From positions 1 through 28,467 of the forward strand of contig JAKBTP010000095.1 in the NCBI GenBank assembly GCA_021844355.1: 28,467 nucleotides of DNA, given 5' to 3'. Positions within the stretch are counted from its first letter, which is position 1; the number at the start of each line of letters is the position of its first letter. The DNA is from a bacterium. GTDB lineage: Bacteria; Chloroflexota; Dormibacteria; Aeolococcales; Bog-877. The notes below the pieces were generated by a model. The model saw only the letters and a program-made list of their open reading frames with translations. It ran no database searches and had not been told where the DNA came from. The position numbers and the translations under genes were made by a program. This document shows positions 9,255 through 16,816 of the stretch, piece by piece.

Positions 9255-10403
9255 ATGCGCCCGTTGACCCTCGGACCGCGACGACCCCGGCAGCTGCTGC
9301 CGGTCGCCCTCGGCGCCCTGGCGCTTCTGGTGAGCGCCTGCGGCGGGACGGCGGCCACTCACCACGCCAGGCAGGCGGCCAAAAAGAACCCGACAGCGGC
9401 GGCGACCGGCAATCCCAGCGCGCCGGTGACCCTCAACGAGGCCGGCTCGACCCTCATCTACCCATACCTGCAGGTGCTGGCGCCCCAGTTCCACGTCGCC
9501 TACCCCAACATCACCCTGGACCCTGGGCCCGGCGGATCCGGGCTGGGCATCAGCGAGGCCACGGCGCGCCTGGTGCAGATGGGCGGCTCGGACGCCTACC
9601 TCTCGCCCGCCCAGGCCGCGGCCAACCCCAGCCTGCTCAACATTCCCATCGCCATCTCCGCCCAGGCCGTGGACTACAACGTCCCGGGGATGCCAGCCAA
9701 CCTCAAGATTACCGGCAACATCCTGGCCCAGATGTACGAGGGGAAGATCACGGAATGGAACGACCCCCAGCTGGCGGCGATCAACCCCGGGGTGACCCTG
9801 CCGGCGGTCAAGGTGATCCCGGTGCGACGGGTGGACTCCTCGGGCGACACCTTCATCTTCACCAGCCTTCTCACCAAGACCAACACCGCCTGGGCCAACG
9901 GTCCGGCCTTCGGCACCACCGTCACCTGGCCCTCGGTCTCTGACGAGCTCACCGCCAACGGCAACCCGGGGATGATCCAGGTCTGCAAGGCCAACCCCGG
10001 CTGCGTCGCCTACATCGGCGTGAGCGTGGAGAACACCGCCATCGAGGACGGTCTCCAGGAGGCGCTCCTCCAGAACCGGGCGGGGAACTACGTGGTCCCC
10101 GACCTGGCCACCATCACCGCCGCGGTCAACGCGTCGGCCTCCGGCACCCCGGCGAACCTGCGCCAGTCGCTGATCTACAGCTCGGGGGCGGAGTCCTACC
10201 CGATCATCAACTTCGAGTACCTCATGATCCAGCAGCAGCAGCCCAGCGCGGCCGTGGCCGAGGCCATCCGCACCTTCCTGGACTGGGCCATAAGTCCTAC
10301 CGGGGGAGCCACTGGGAGCAACCTCTCGGCCGTGGACTTCGTCGCTCTGCCCCAGAGCGTGATCCCCAAGGTGGAGGCCGCCATCAACAAGATCAGCGGC
10401 TGA
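9255..10403 (+). CDS. pstS: Phosphate-binding lipoprotein PstS
   Basis: PstS is the extracytoplasmic receptor that captures phosphate and delivers it to PstC/PstA. The 382-residue precursor has a basic N-terminus, a hydrophobic segment and a lipobox LVSAC with the lipidated cysteine at residue 29, so it is a membrane-anchored lipoprotein. A low-complexity Ala/Lys/Asn linker follows (about 33-56). Phosphate-loop segments are recognisable: NEAGSTLIYP (61-70), GPGGSGLGISEA, with GLGI where GGGI is common, and RRVDSSGDTFIFT. A strong Shine-Dalgarno, GGGAGGA, lies 4 nt before ATG 9255. It is the second gene of the operon, 64 nt after pstB; the strong ribosome-binding site fits the excess of binding protein over transporter. 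Confidence 0.93.
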   Translation: MRPLTLGPRRPRQLLPVALGALALLVSACGGTAATHHARQAAKKNPTAAATGNPSAPVTLNEAGSTLIYPYLQVLAPQFHVAYPNITLDPGPGGSGLGISEATARLVQMGGSDAYLSPAQAAANPSLLNIPIAISAQAVDYNVPGMPANLKITGNILAQMYEGKITEWNDPQLAAINPGVTLPAVKVIPVRRVDSSGDTFIFTSLLTKTNTAWANGPAFGTTVTWPSVSDELTANGNPGMIQVCKANPGCVAYIGVSVENTAIEDGLQEALLQNRAGNYVVPDLATITAAVNASASGTPANLRQSLIYSSGAESYPIINFEYLMIQQQQPSAAVAEAIRTFLDWAISPTGGATGSNLSAVDFVALPQSVIPKVEAAINKISG

Positions 10404-10424
10404 CCTCCGGGAGCCGCTCCAGAG

Positions 10425-11504
10425 ATGAGCTTCTTCCCGGCAGCGCAGGGGACCGGCCGGCGGGCCGGTCCCCTGCCGATCGGGCGGCCGGTCCCGCTCC
10501 GGGACGCGGACCTCACCCGGCGCGACCGGCTGGCGCGCTGGGGCCTGCTGCTGGCGGCCGCCATCCCCACCGCCATGCTGCTTCTGATCGCCGCCCTGAT
10601 GGTGGCGCAGTCGGTGCCCGCCTTCCGCTACGCCGGCTGGGGCTTCTTCACCGGCCGGGTGTTCAGCTTCGGCAACCTGTACGTGACCAAGCTCCAGGTC
10701 CAGAACGGCGTCCCCGCACCCCACGGAGCCACCTACGGGGCCTTCACCTTCATCTTCGGGACACTGGTGTCGTCGGTGATCGCCCTTCTGGTGGCCCTAC
10801 CGCTGGCGGTGGGCGCGGTCCTGGCCCTGACCGAGCGGGTCCCGACTCGCCTCCAGTCCACAGTCTCCATCTTCTTCGAGCTGCTGGCGGGCATCCCCAG
10901 CGTGGTCTACGGCTTCTGGGGGATCCTGGTGCTCGGGCCGCTCCTCGCCGCCCACCTCTACCCGGTGCTCGGCCGCTTGGGGGCCTTGGTGCCCTTCTTC
11001 CGGGGGAGCGTGGGCTACGGGGAGGGCCTTTTGACCGCCTCTCTGATCCTGACCCTGATGATCGTCCCGATCATCGCGACCACCACCAGGGAGCTGGTCC
11101 GGGGGGTTCCGATCCTGGCCAAGGAGGGGGCGCTGGCGCTGGGGATGACCCGCTACGAGACCGCGCGGGTGGTCACCCTCCCGTACGTCCGCCGGGGGAT
11201 CTGGGCGGCGGCCCTTCTGGGCTGGGCCCGGGCCCTGGGGGAGACGATGGCGGTGCTGCTGGTGAGCGGCAACCTGCTGAACGGCCTCCCGGCCAACATC
11301 TTCTCGCCCTTCTCCACCATGGCGGCGACCATCGTGGCGATGCTCGACTCCGCCCTCACCGACGCCACCGGGATGGCGGTGCACGCCCTGGCCGCCCTGG
11401 GTGTGGTTCTGCTGGTGATCACCGTCGCCACCAACCTGCTCGGGCGGCTGATCATCCGCCGGGTCGCGGGCGGGGCCGTCCTGCCCGTCGGCCGGGGGAT
11501 CTGA
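10425..11504 (+). CDS. pstC: Phosphate ABC transporter permease PstC
   Basis: PstC is one of the two membrane subunits of the phosphate importer. The 359-residue protein has a Gly/Pro/Arg-rich cytoplasmic N-terminus of about 35 residues and then about six transmembrane helices (first LARWGLLLAAAIPTAMLLLI, last VLLVITVATNLLGRLII). The conserved FELLAGIPSVVYGFWG segment and the EAA-type loop (KEGALALGMTRYETARVVTLPY, read in two halves), which contacts PstB, are both present, followed by GWARALGETMAVLLVSG. It follows pstS by 21 nt and is followed 3 nt later by pstA. No strong ribosome-binding site precedes ATG 10425, so translation may be coupled to pstS. The longer loop between helices 1 and 2 is typical of PstC. 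Confidence 0.93.
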   Translation: MSFFPAAQGTGRRAGPLPIGRPVPLRDADLTRRDRLARWGLLLAAAIPTAMLLLIAALMVAQSVPAFRYAGWGFFTGRVFSFGNLYVTKLQVQNGVPAPHGATYGAFTFIFGTLVSSVIALLVALPLAVGAVLALTERVPTRLQSTVSIFFELLAGIPSVVYGFWGILVLGPLLAAHLYPVLGRLGALVPFFRGSVGYGEGLLTASLILTLMIVPIIATTTRELVRGVPILAKEGALALGMTRYETARVVTLPYVRRGIWAAALLGWARALGETMAVLLVSGNLLNGLPANIFSPFSTMAATIVAMLDSALTDATGMAVHALAALGVVLLVITVATNLLGRLIIRRVAGGAVLPVGRGI

Positions 11505-11507
11505 GCG

Positions 11508-12356
11508 ATGCGGCCGGCGCTGCGGGCGGGGCGGGACCTGGGCTTCTGGGCGCTCTGCTTCCTGGCCCTGGCGGTGGTAGTGGCGCCCTCCCTGGCCATG
11601 GTGGGCACCCTCCTCCAGCAGGCGGGCCCGGCACTCAGCCTCCACCTTCTGACCGCCACCACCGCCAACAACGGGCTCCAGAACGCGGTCCTCGGCAGCC
11701 TCCTGATCATGCTGGGAGTGCTGCTGGTGGCCGGGCCGATCGGGGTTTTGGGCGGCATCTACCTGGCGGAGTTCGCCCCCACGGGCCGGGCCTGGTTGCT
11801 GCGCCTGGGATACGAGACCCTGGCGGGAGTCCCGTCCATCGTGATCGGCTTCGTGGGCTACGTCCTGCTGGCGCAGGAGCTCCACTGGGGGTTCTCCCTC
11901 CTCTCCGGGATCATGGCCCTCTCGGCCATCGTGCTGCCCTATGTGGTGAAGACCACCGAGGTGGCCCTTCTTCAGGTTCCCTCCACGCTCAGGGACGCGG
12001 GGATGGCGCTCGGCCTCTCGCGGCTCACCACCCTGAGGCGGGCGCTCCTGCCCCCGGCGGTCCCGGCCATCGCCTCGGGGCTGGTGCTGGCCCTGGCCAT
12101 CGCGGTGGGGGAGACTGCTCCCCTGCTCTACACCCTGGGATTCAGCGACCAGGACCCGTCGCTCTCGCTCTTCCAGCACCCCATCGGGTACCTGACCTAC
12201 GTGGTCTACCTCAACGCCACCCTCCCCACCCGGCTGGAGCACGAGGTGGCGGGAGCCGCCGGGCTCGCCACCCTCCTCCTGATCCTGGCCCTCATCGGGG
12301 TCGGCAGGCTGGCATCGCGCCGGGCGGCGCGCTTCCGGGCCCAGCTGCCGACCTGA
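11508..12356 (+). CDS. pstA: Phosphate ABC transporter permease PstA
   Basis: PstA pairs with PstC to form the phosphate channel. At 282 residues it has the normal length and about six hydrophobic helices, beginning LGFWALCFLALAVVVAPSLAM. Family segments include GGIYLAEFAP, YETLAGVPSIVIGFVGYVLL, an EAA loop LRDAGMALGLSRLTTLRRALLP (read in two halves) and AIAVGETAPLLYTLGF. It starts 3 nt after the pstC stop and ends the operon. No phoU follows; the next element is rnpB. The gap 12357-12409 contains a GCCGGC-gcc-GCCGGC inverted repeat near 12384-12398 that could be a weak terminator. Confidence 0.93.
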   Translation: MRPALRAGRDLGFWALCFLALAVVVAPSLAMVGTLLQQAGPALSLHLLTATTANNGLQNAVLGSLLIMLGVLLVAGPIGVLGGIYLAEFAPTGRAWLLRLGYETLAGVPSIVIGFVGYVLLAQELHWGFSLLSGIMALSAIVLPYVVKTTEVALLQVPSTLRDAGMALGLSRLTTLRRALLPPAVPAIASGLVLALAIAVGETAPLLYTLGFSDQDPSLSLFQHPIGYLTYVVYLNATLPTRLEHEVAGAAGLATLLLILALIGVGRLASRRAARFRAQLPT

Positions 12357-12409
12357 GGCGCCCTCGCAGGGACGGCTCCCCACCGCCGGCGCCGCCGGCC
12401 GCCCGGAGC

Positions 12410-12415
12410 TACCAT
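12410..12415 (+). promoter_or_regulatory. -10 element of rnpB
   Basis: TACCAT ends 6 nt before the predicted 5' end of RNase P RNA at about 12421, the spacing expected for a -10 hexamer. No clear -35 lies 17 nt upstream. Confidence 0.45.
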
Positions 12416-12420
12416 GGAGC

Positions 12421-12820
12421 CGGGTGGCGGGCAGGTGGCCGCGGCCGGGGCTCCCGGTCGAGGAAAGTCCGAGCTCCGAAGAGCAGGGCGCCGGGTAACA
12501 CCCGGCGAGGGAAACCTCAGGGAGAGTGCCACAGAAAGACACGGCCGGCGGGGTTCCCGCCGGCAAAGGTGAAATGGTGGGGTAAGAGCCCACCGGCAGC
12601 CGGGTGACCGGCTGGCCAGGTAAACCCCGCCCGGAGCAAGACCCAGCAGAGCCTCGGTGCAAGCACCGCCGGGCTGCTCGTCCGGCACGGCTCGGGTGGG
12701 TCGCTGGAGGCGGCGGGAGACCGCCGTCCTAGATGGATGGCCATCGCCCCTCGGGGGGAGCCCCGCCGTGCGGGAGGCCCGAGGGGGCACAGAACTCGGC
12801 TTATCGCCCGCCCAACCCGC
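12421..12820 (+). ncRNA. rnpB: RNase P RNA (bacterial type A-like)
   Basis: This is the catalytic RNA that matures the 5' ends of tRNAs. The universally conserved 5' P4 strand GAGGAAAGTCCGAGCTC is at 12460-12476 and its 3' partner region ACAGAACTCGGCTTA starts at 12789. Between them are the conserved GGTGAAATGGTGGGGTAAG segment (about 12569) and AGGTAAACCCCGCCCGGAGC (about 12619). The ends were set by helix P1: CGGGT-GGCGGGC at 12421-12432 pairs with GCCCGCC-CA-ACCCG at 12806-12819 with a 2-nt bulge. The length of about 400 nt is normal. A -10 lies 6 nt upstream and a strong hairpin follows. ORFs crossing this region are spurious. Confidence 0.95.
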
Positions 12821-12824
12821 TCCC

Positions 12825-12849
12825 CGCAGGGGGGCCCGGCCCCCCTGCG
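12825..12849 (+). terminator. Strong hairpin terminator after rnpB
   Basis: A perfect 10-bp stem, CGCAGGGGGG / CCCCCCTGCG, with a CCCGG loop lies a few nt after the 3' end of RNase P RNA. No T-tract follows, but stem strength and position make it a convincing GC-type terminator. Confidence 0.65.
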
Positions 12850-12943
12850 CCACCCAGCGCCACCAACGTAAGGGTGGATGTGGGTGTGAATCACCACCGT
12901 CATCGAATTCAGGGCGCGACCTCTGCACCGTACTACAGTTCGC

Positions 12944-12972
12944 TTGACCGGCCCAAGTTGAGCTGATACAGT
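12944..12972 (+). promoter_or_regulatory. Promoter of the dcw cluster (mraZ promoter)
   Basis: TTGACC (12944-12949) and TACAGT (12967-12972) are separated by exactly 17 nt, close to the sigma-70-type consensus. Predicted transcription start is near 12979, about 80 nt before mraZ. Another TACAGT occurs just upstream (12934-12939) but lacks a -35. A palindrome, ACCAAC-GCGGAA-GTTGGT (12977-12994), lies at the predicted start point. Confidence 0.65.
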
Positions 12973-12993
12973 TCCGACCAACGCGGAAGTTGG

Positions 12994-13018
12994 TGGGGAG
13001 AAGTGGTGAATCGTGATC
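12994..13018 (+). promoter_or_regulatory. Candidate MraZ operator (TGGNN repeats, 10-bp period)
   Basis: TGGGG (12994), TGGTG (13004) and TGATC (13014) are spaced by exactly 5 nt each, the arrangement known for E. coli MraZ sites (TGGGN repeats separated by 5 nt). The third box is degenerate. The boxes lie just downstream of the predicted start point, suited to autorepression of mraZ and the dcw genes. Confidence 0.55.
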
Positions 13019-13059
13019 AAGGGCAGTCCGACCAGCGGAACCCCCGCTGAGGTGTGGGG

Positions 13060-13533
13060 ATGCCCTTCTATGGCTCCTACCAGCACTCGCTGGACGAAAA
13101 GGGACGGGTGGCGGTCCCGGCACGCTTCCGGGACAACCTCCTGGGCGGGGTGGTCACCCGCGGCCCGGACTTCGCCCTGGTGATGTACCCGCCGACCTAC
13201 TGGCAGCGACTCACCGAGCAGCGCGCCTACAGCGACCTCGCCGATCCCGACTACCGGCAGTACCTCTTCCACCTCTTCGGTCAGAGCCAGCAGATCAACT
13301 GGGACGCCCAGGGGCGGATCCTGCTCAGCCCCCAGCTGCGAGAGCACGCCGAGCTGCGCCGGGACGTGGTGTTCGTGGGGATGAACGAGGTGGTGGAGGT
13401 GTTCAGCCAGGAGCACTTCGATCAGCGGGCTCAGCGGCTCGATCCCGCGGTCTGGGAGCGCGTCCGGGCCCGGGCGGCCGAGGTGGTGGGGACGGGGGCG
13501 GTGAGCTCCTGCGGGCCGGAGCCATCCGCATGA
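13060..13533 (+). CDS. mraZ: Transcriptional regulator MraZ
   Basis: MraZ is the ring-forming DNA-binding regulator at the head of dcw clusters, acting on its own promoter. The 157-residue protein carries two AbrB/SpoVT-like swapped-hairpin repeats: DEKGRVAVPARFR at residues 12-24 and DAQGRILLSPQLR at 82-94, each with the DxxGR core. The C-terminal tail after about residue 140 is family-variable. ATG 13060 is preferred over GTG 13054 because GAGG lies 7 nt before it and the product then begins MPFYGSY, typical of the family. Its TGA overlaps the ATG of rsmH (ATGA). The TGGNN boxes upstream are the likely target. Confidence 0.95.
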   Translation: MPFYGSYQHSLDEKGRVAVPARFRDNLLGGVVTRGPDFALVMYPPTYWQRLTEQRAYSDLADPDYRQYLFHLFGQSQQINWDAQGRILLSPQLREHAELRRDVVFVGMNEVVEVFSQEHFDQRAQRLDPAVWERVRARAAEVVGTGAVSSCGPEPSA

Positions 13534-14549
13534 GCGTCATGCTGGCAACGATGGGCACCAGGCGCCGCACCCCTCCCGCCCGCGTGCGGGTGACTCCAGC
13601 CGGAACCGGCCACCTGCCGGTGATGCTGCCCGAGCTTCTGGCGGCCCTCGACCCGCGACCCGGCGAGGTGGTGCTGGACGCCACCCTGGGCGCCGGGGGC
13701 ACCGCCGAGGCCTTCCTCCAACGCGTCCTCCCAGGCGGCCGGGTCCTGGCTTTTGATCGGGATCCGGCCGCTGTAAGGCGGGCGCGGGAGCGGTTCGCCG
13801 CCCACCAAGGCGCCTTCGAGGCCATAGTGGGCCGCTTCTCCGAGGCCGCCGAGGTGCTGGAGGGCAGGGGGCTGCGGCCGGACGTGGTGGTGATGGATCT
13901 GGGGATCTCCTCGCTGCAGCTGGACGACCCCCGTCGCGGCTTCTCCTTCCAGCAGGAGGGGCCGCTGGACATGCGCATGGATCCGGCCGCCAACAGCCCG
14001 ACCGCCGCGGACCTGGTCGCCGCGATGTCCGAGGAGGAGCTGGCGGACGCCCTCTTCCAGCTGGCCGGCGAGGTCCACTCGCGGCGGATCGCCCGGGCCG
14101 TCGTCCAGCGTCGCCAGCAGGGACGGATCACCACCACCACGGAGCTCGCGGAGATCTGCCGAGCGGCCTACCCCCGGCGGGGACGGCCCCTCCGGATCCA
14201 CCCCGCCACCAAGACCTTCCTGGCCCTCAGGATCGCCGTCAACGACGAGCTGGCGGAGATCGAGAAGGGCATCACTTCCCTGGTTCAACTACTTCGGCCC
14301 GGTGGGCGTATTGGGGTCATCTCCTTCCACTCCAGTGAGGACTACCTTGCCAAGCGTTCTCTCCACGTCCTTGCTCAGAACTGTGTATGTCCTCCCCAAA
14401 GGCCCGTCTGCACCTGCGCCCACCGGGCCACCCTCTCCCTCCTCAACCGCAAGGTCATGAAGCCCTCGGCGGCCGAGGTCCTGCTCAATCCCCGGGCCCG
14501 GTCGGCCCGGTTTAGGGCGGGATTGCGCCTTCCCGATCCCAGCCCCTGA
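13530..14549 (+). CDS. rsmH: 16S rRNA (cytosine-1402-N4)-methyltransferase RsmH
   Basis: RsmH (MraW) methylates N4 of C1402 in 16S rRNA with S-adenosylmethionine. In this 339-residue protein, HLPVMLPELL and LDATLGAGGTAEAFL mark the start of the SAM fold, VVMDLGISSLQLDD and GPLDMRMDP the active-site region, and VISFHSSEDYLAK and NRKVMKPSAAE the C-terminal family signature. A CVCPPQRPVCTC cysteine group is normal for the family. An N-terminal extension of about 28 residues, rich in Arg, Pro and Thr, precedes the conserved part; the ATG 13530 start is supported by its 4-nt overlap with mraZ. An alternative ATG at 13539 would give a slightly shorter product. Confidence 0.95.
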   Translation: MSVMLATMGTRRRTPPARVRVTPAGTGHLPVMLPELLAALDPRPGEVVLDATLGAGGTAEAFLQRVLPGGRVLAFDRDPAAVRRARERFAAHQGAFEAIVGRFSEAAEVLEGRGLRPDVVVMDLGISSLQLDDPRRGFSFQQEGPLDMRMDPAANSPTAADLVAAMSEEELADALFQLAGEVHSRRIARAVVQRRQQGRITTTTELAEICRAAYPRRGRPLRIHPATKTFLALRIAVNDELAEIEKGITSLVQLLRPGGRIGVISFHSSEDYLAKRSLHVLAQNCVCPPQRPVCTCAHRATLSLLNRKVMKPSAAEVLLNPRARSARFRAGLRLPDPSP

Positions 14550-14612
14550 GAGCGGCCTGCGCCGCCCCCGTCCCAGCTCTCCGTCCCACTTCAAGAGGCA
14601 GTCGCAGCACCC

Positions 14613-15017
14613 ATGACCAGTATCGCCGCCCCAGGTTTCCGCTCCCTTCCCTTGGACGAAGAGGAGGAGGCCGCCGCCCCGTCCCGTCGCAGCCGCCTCC
14701 GGGCGCGCGCCCGGACCGGGTGGGCGCTGCTGGCGGCGCTGGGCATGGTGGTGGTCTCCGCCACCGCCTACATCTCCCAGACGGCTCGGGGCACGGCCCT
14801 CACCTACCAGGTCGCCTCCCTCCAGGCCCAGAAGGCTCAGCTGGCCAACACCAGCAGCATCCTCTCCCAGCAGATCGCGCAGCTCGAGAGCGCGGGCGCC
14901 CTCAACCAGGCCGCTGCCCACCTCGGCTACCAGACGGCCGGCGGCTGGCAGGTGCTCACCCCTCCCAAAGGACCCGACCCCCTCCTCCCGGTGCTGCTCG
15001 CTCTGAAGGGCGCCTGA
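14613..15017 (+). CDS. ftsL: FtsL/DivIC-like cell division protein
   Basis: The 134-residue bitopic protein has a charged cytoplasmic N-terminus (acidic LDEEEEAAA, then an Arg-rich stretch), one transmembrane helix at about 36-55 (GWALLAALGMVVVSATAYIS) and an extracytoplasmic coiled coil with LxxQxxxL spacing at about 67-95. A short globular tail with HLGYQTAGGWQVL matches the FtsL/DivIC pattern. It sits exactly where ftsL is expected, between rsmH and the PBP gene, and should bridge FtsQ and FtsW/PBP in the divisome. Sequence conservation in this family is low, so the call rests on topology and position. The 63-nt gap after rsmH holds no clear ribosome-binding site; GAGG lies somewhat far from ATG 14613. 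Confidence 0.8.
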   Translation: MTSIAAPGFRSLPLDEEEEAAAPSRRSRLRARARTGWALLAALGMVVVSATAYISQTARGTALTYQVASLQAQKAQLANTSSILSQQIAQLESAGALNQAAAHLGYQTAGGWQVLTPPKGPDPLLPVLLALKGA

Positions 15018-15021
15018 CAAG

Positions 15022-16815
15022 GTGGCGGGCAGGACTGCCAGCCCGCGCCGGCCGGCGGCTCCGAGGCGCCGGCGTCCCGCCGACCTCGACCGTCACCAAG
15101 GAAGGACCCCGGACCCCGGACGGCGGCTGGGCTGGCTCCTGATCATCACGGTGGTGGCGGTGATGGGGCTGGGTGGGCGGCTCATCCTGCTGCAGATAAG
15201 CCAGGGCTCCCAGCTGGCGGCCGCCGCCGTGGCCCAGCAGGTCTCCCAAGTCACGATCCCAGCGGTCCGGGGAGAGATCCTGGACGACCAGGGCCAGGTG
15301 CTGGCCGGCAACGTGGCCGTCTACGACATCTACGCCGCCCCCAACCAGATCCCGGTCGGGCAGCGCAACGCCGAGGCGGCGCGGCTGGCCGCGGTGCTCC
15401 AGCTGCCGGTCTCCCAGATCCTGACCCAGCTCAATCGCCCCCTGGACTTCGTCTACCTGGCCAAGGAGGAGCCGCTGGCAGTGGAGCAGAGGCTGCAGGC
15501 GCTGAACCTGACCGGCGTGGGGGCGATCCAGGGGGAGCAGGCCACCTACGGACCGGGGGCCCTGCCCAACACCAGCCTGGCCGCCAACGTGGTGGGCTTC
15601 GTCAACGCCAACGGGGTGGGGCAGTACGGGCTGGAGGGCTACTACAACTCGGTGTTGGCCGGTAAGCCGGGCTCGGAGTCCGCGGTCACCGACCTTCAGG
15701 GCAATCCCGTGGTCCTCGGCTCCAGCCCCAAGACCGCGGCCGTTCCGGGGCGCAACCTCCTGACCAGCATCGACGCCCCGATCCAGGCCGCGGTCGAGAA
15801 GGACCTGGCCGCGGAGGTCCAGAAGGTCAACGCCAGCTCCGGGACCATGATCGTGATGAACGTCCACACCGGGGGGATCGTGGCCTGGGCCGACTACCCC
15901 TCCTACAACGCCAACACCTACGGCCAGGTGTCGGAGAAGCTCTTCAAGGACGCCGGTGTCGCCGACCTCTACGAGCCGGGGTCGGTGGGCAAGCTCATCA
16001 CCTTCGCCGGGGCCCTCCAGCGCAACGCCATCACCCCCAACGAGACCTTCAACGAGACCGGCCAGGTCACCGTCCAGGGCCAGACCATCCGCGACTGGGA
16101 CCTGAGGGCCCACGGGGTGATCACCATGACCTGGGTGCTGGAGGACTCGCTCAACGTGGGCGCGGTCCACATCGAGCAGATCGAGGGCTCGCAGCCGTTC
16201 TACCAGAACATGCAGGCGTTCGGGATCGGCCATCCCACCGGCATCGACCTGGCCGGCGAGTCCAACCAGCCGCTGCCCCCCTACTCCCAGACCCAGCCCC
16301 TGCAGTTCGCCACCTACAGCTTCGGCCAGGGGTACGTCACCACCCCGATCCAGATGCTGGCGGCGGTGAACACCATCGCCAACGGCGGGGTGTGGGTCCA
16401 GCCCCACGTGGTCAGCGAGATAGTGGGGGGGAACCAGCCCCCCACGGTCATCAAGCCCAAGACCCGTCGGGTGATCAGCTCCGCCACGGCGCAGACCCTC
16501 ACCCAGATGATGGTGGGGGTGGTGGACGCCCCCGGGGCGTCCGGCTTCGAGGCCCGCATCTGGCCCGCCTGGAAGGGGCAGATCGCCGGGAAGACCGGCA
16601 CCGCCTCGGTATCCGACGGCCATGGCAGCTACGGGCCCAACACCATCGACTCCTTCGTGGAGTTCTTCCCCGCCAGCAACCCTCAGTTCTCGATGATCTG
16701 CATCATCCGCTACCCCCAGGTGCCGGCCGCCCTGCGCGAGGGCGCCTACGACGCCGCGCCCACCTCCAAGCTGATCACCGAGGCGCTCATCTCCCGCTTC
16801 CACCTCCAACCATAA
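15022..16815 (+). CDS. ftsI: Class B penicillin-binding protein (FtsI/PBP2-like transpeptidase)
   Basis: This D,D-transpeptidase cross-links septal peptidoglycan as the partner of FtsW. The 597-residue protein has a basic cytoplasmic N-terminus, a signal-anchor helix at about 36-58, a dimerisation domain opening with the family's RGEILDDQGQVLA (83-95), and a transpeptidase domain. Active-site motifs are complete: Ser321-V-G-Lys324 (SxxK), Ser376-L-Asn378 (SxN) and Lys524-T-G-T (KTG). No C-terminal PASTA domains are present. Start GTG 15022 lies 4 nt after ftsL; no strong ribosome-binding site is seen, so coupling to ftsL is likely. Its position between ftsL and mraY identifies it as the divisome PBP. 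murE and murF, usually next, are missing. Confidence 0.93.
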   Translation: MAGRTASPRRPAAPRRRRPADLDRHQGRTPDPGRRLGWLLIITVVAVMGLGGRLILLQISQGSQLAAAAVAQQVSQVTIPAVRGEILDDQGQVLAGNVAVYDIYAAPNQIPVGQRNAEAARLAAVLQLPVSQILTQLNRPLDFVYLAKEEPLAVEQRLQALNLTGVGAIQGEQATYGPGALPNTSLAANVVGFVNANGVGQYGLEGYYNSVLAGKPGSESAVTDLQGNPVVLGSSPKTAAVPGRNLLTSIDAPIQAAVEKDLAAEVQKVNASSGTMIVMNVHTGGIVAWADYPSYNANTYGQVSEKLFKDAGVADLYEPGSVGKLITFAGALQRNAITPNETFNETGQVTVQGQTIRDWDLRAHGVITMTWVLEDSLNVGAVHIEQIEGSQPFYQNMQAFGIGHPTGIDLAGESNQPLPPYSQTQPLQFATYSFGQGYVTTPIQMLAAVNTIANGGVWVQPHVVSEIVGGNQPPTVIKPKTRRVISSATAQTLTQMMVGVVDAPGASGFEARIWPAWKGQIAGKTGTASVSDGHGSYGPNTIDSFVEFFPASNPQFSMICIIRYPQVPAALREGAYDAAPTSKLITEALISRFHLQP

Positions 16816-16816
16816 G

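Noticed and set aside
10797..12662. 621-codon minus-strand open frame across pstC, pstA and rnpB
   Set aside because: It is Gly/Arg/Gln/His-rich with no domain, lies antisense to pstC, pstA and RNase P RNA, and results from the scarcity of stops in GC-rich sequence.
14956..16809. 617-codon minus-strand open frame opposite the PBP gene
   Set aside because: Low-complexity Gly/Val/Asp/His composition and complete overlap with a PBP having all catalytic motifs; a shadow.
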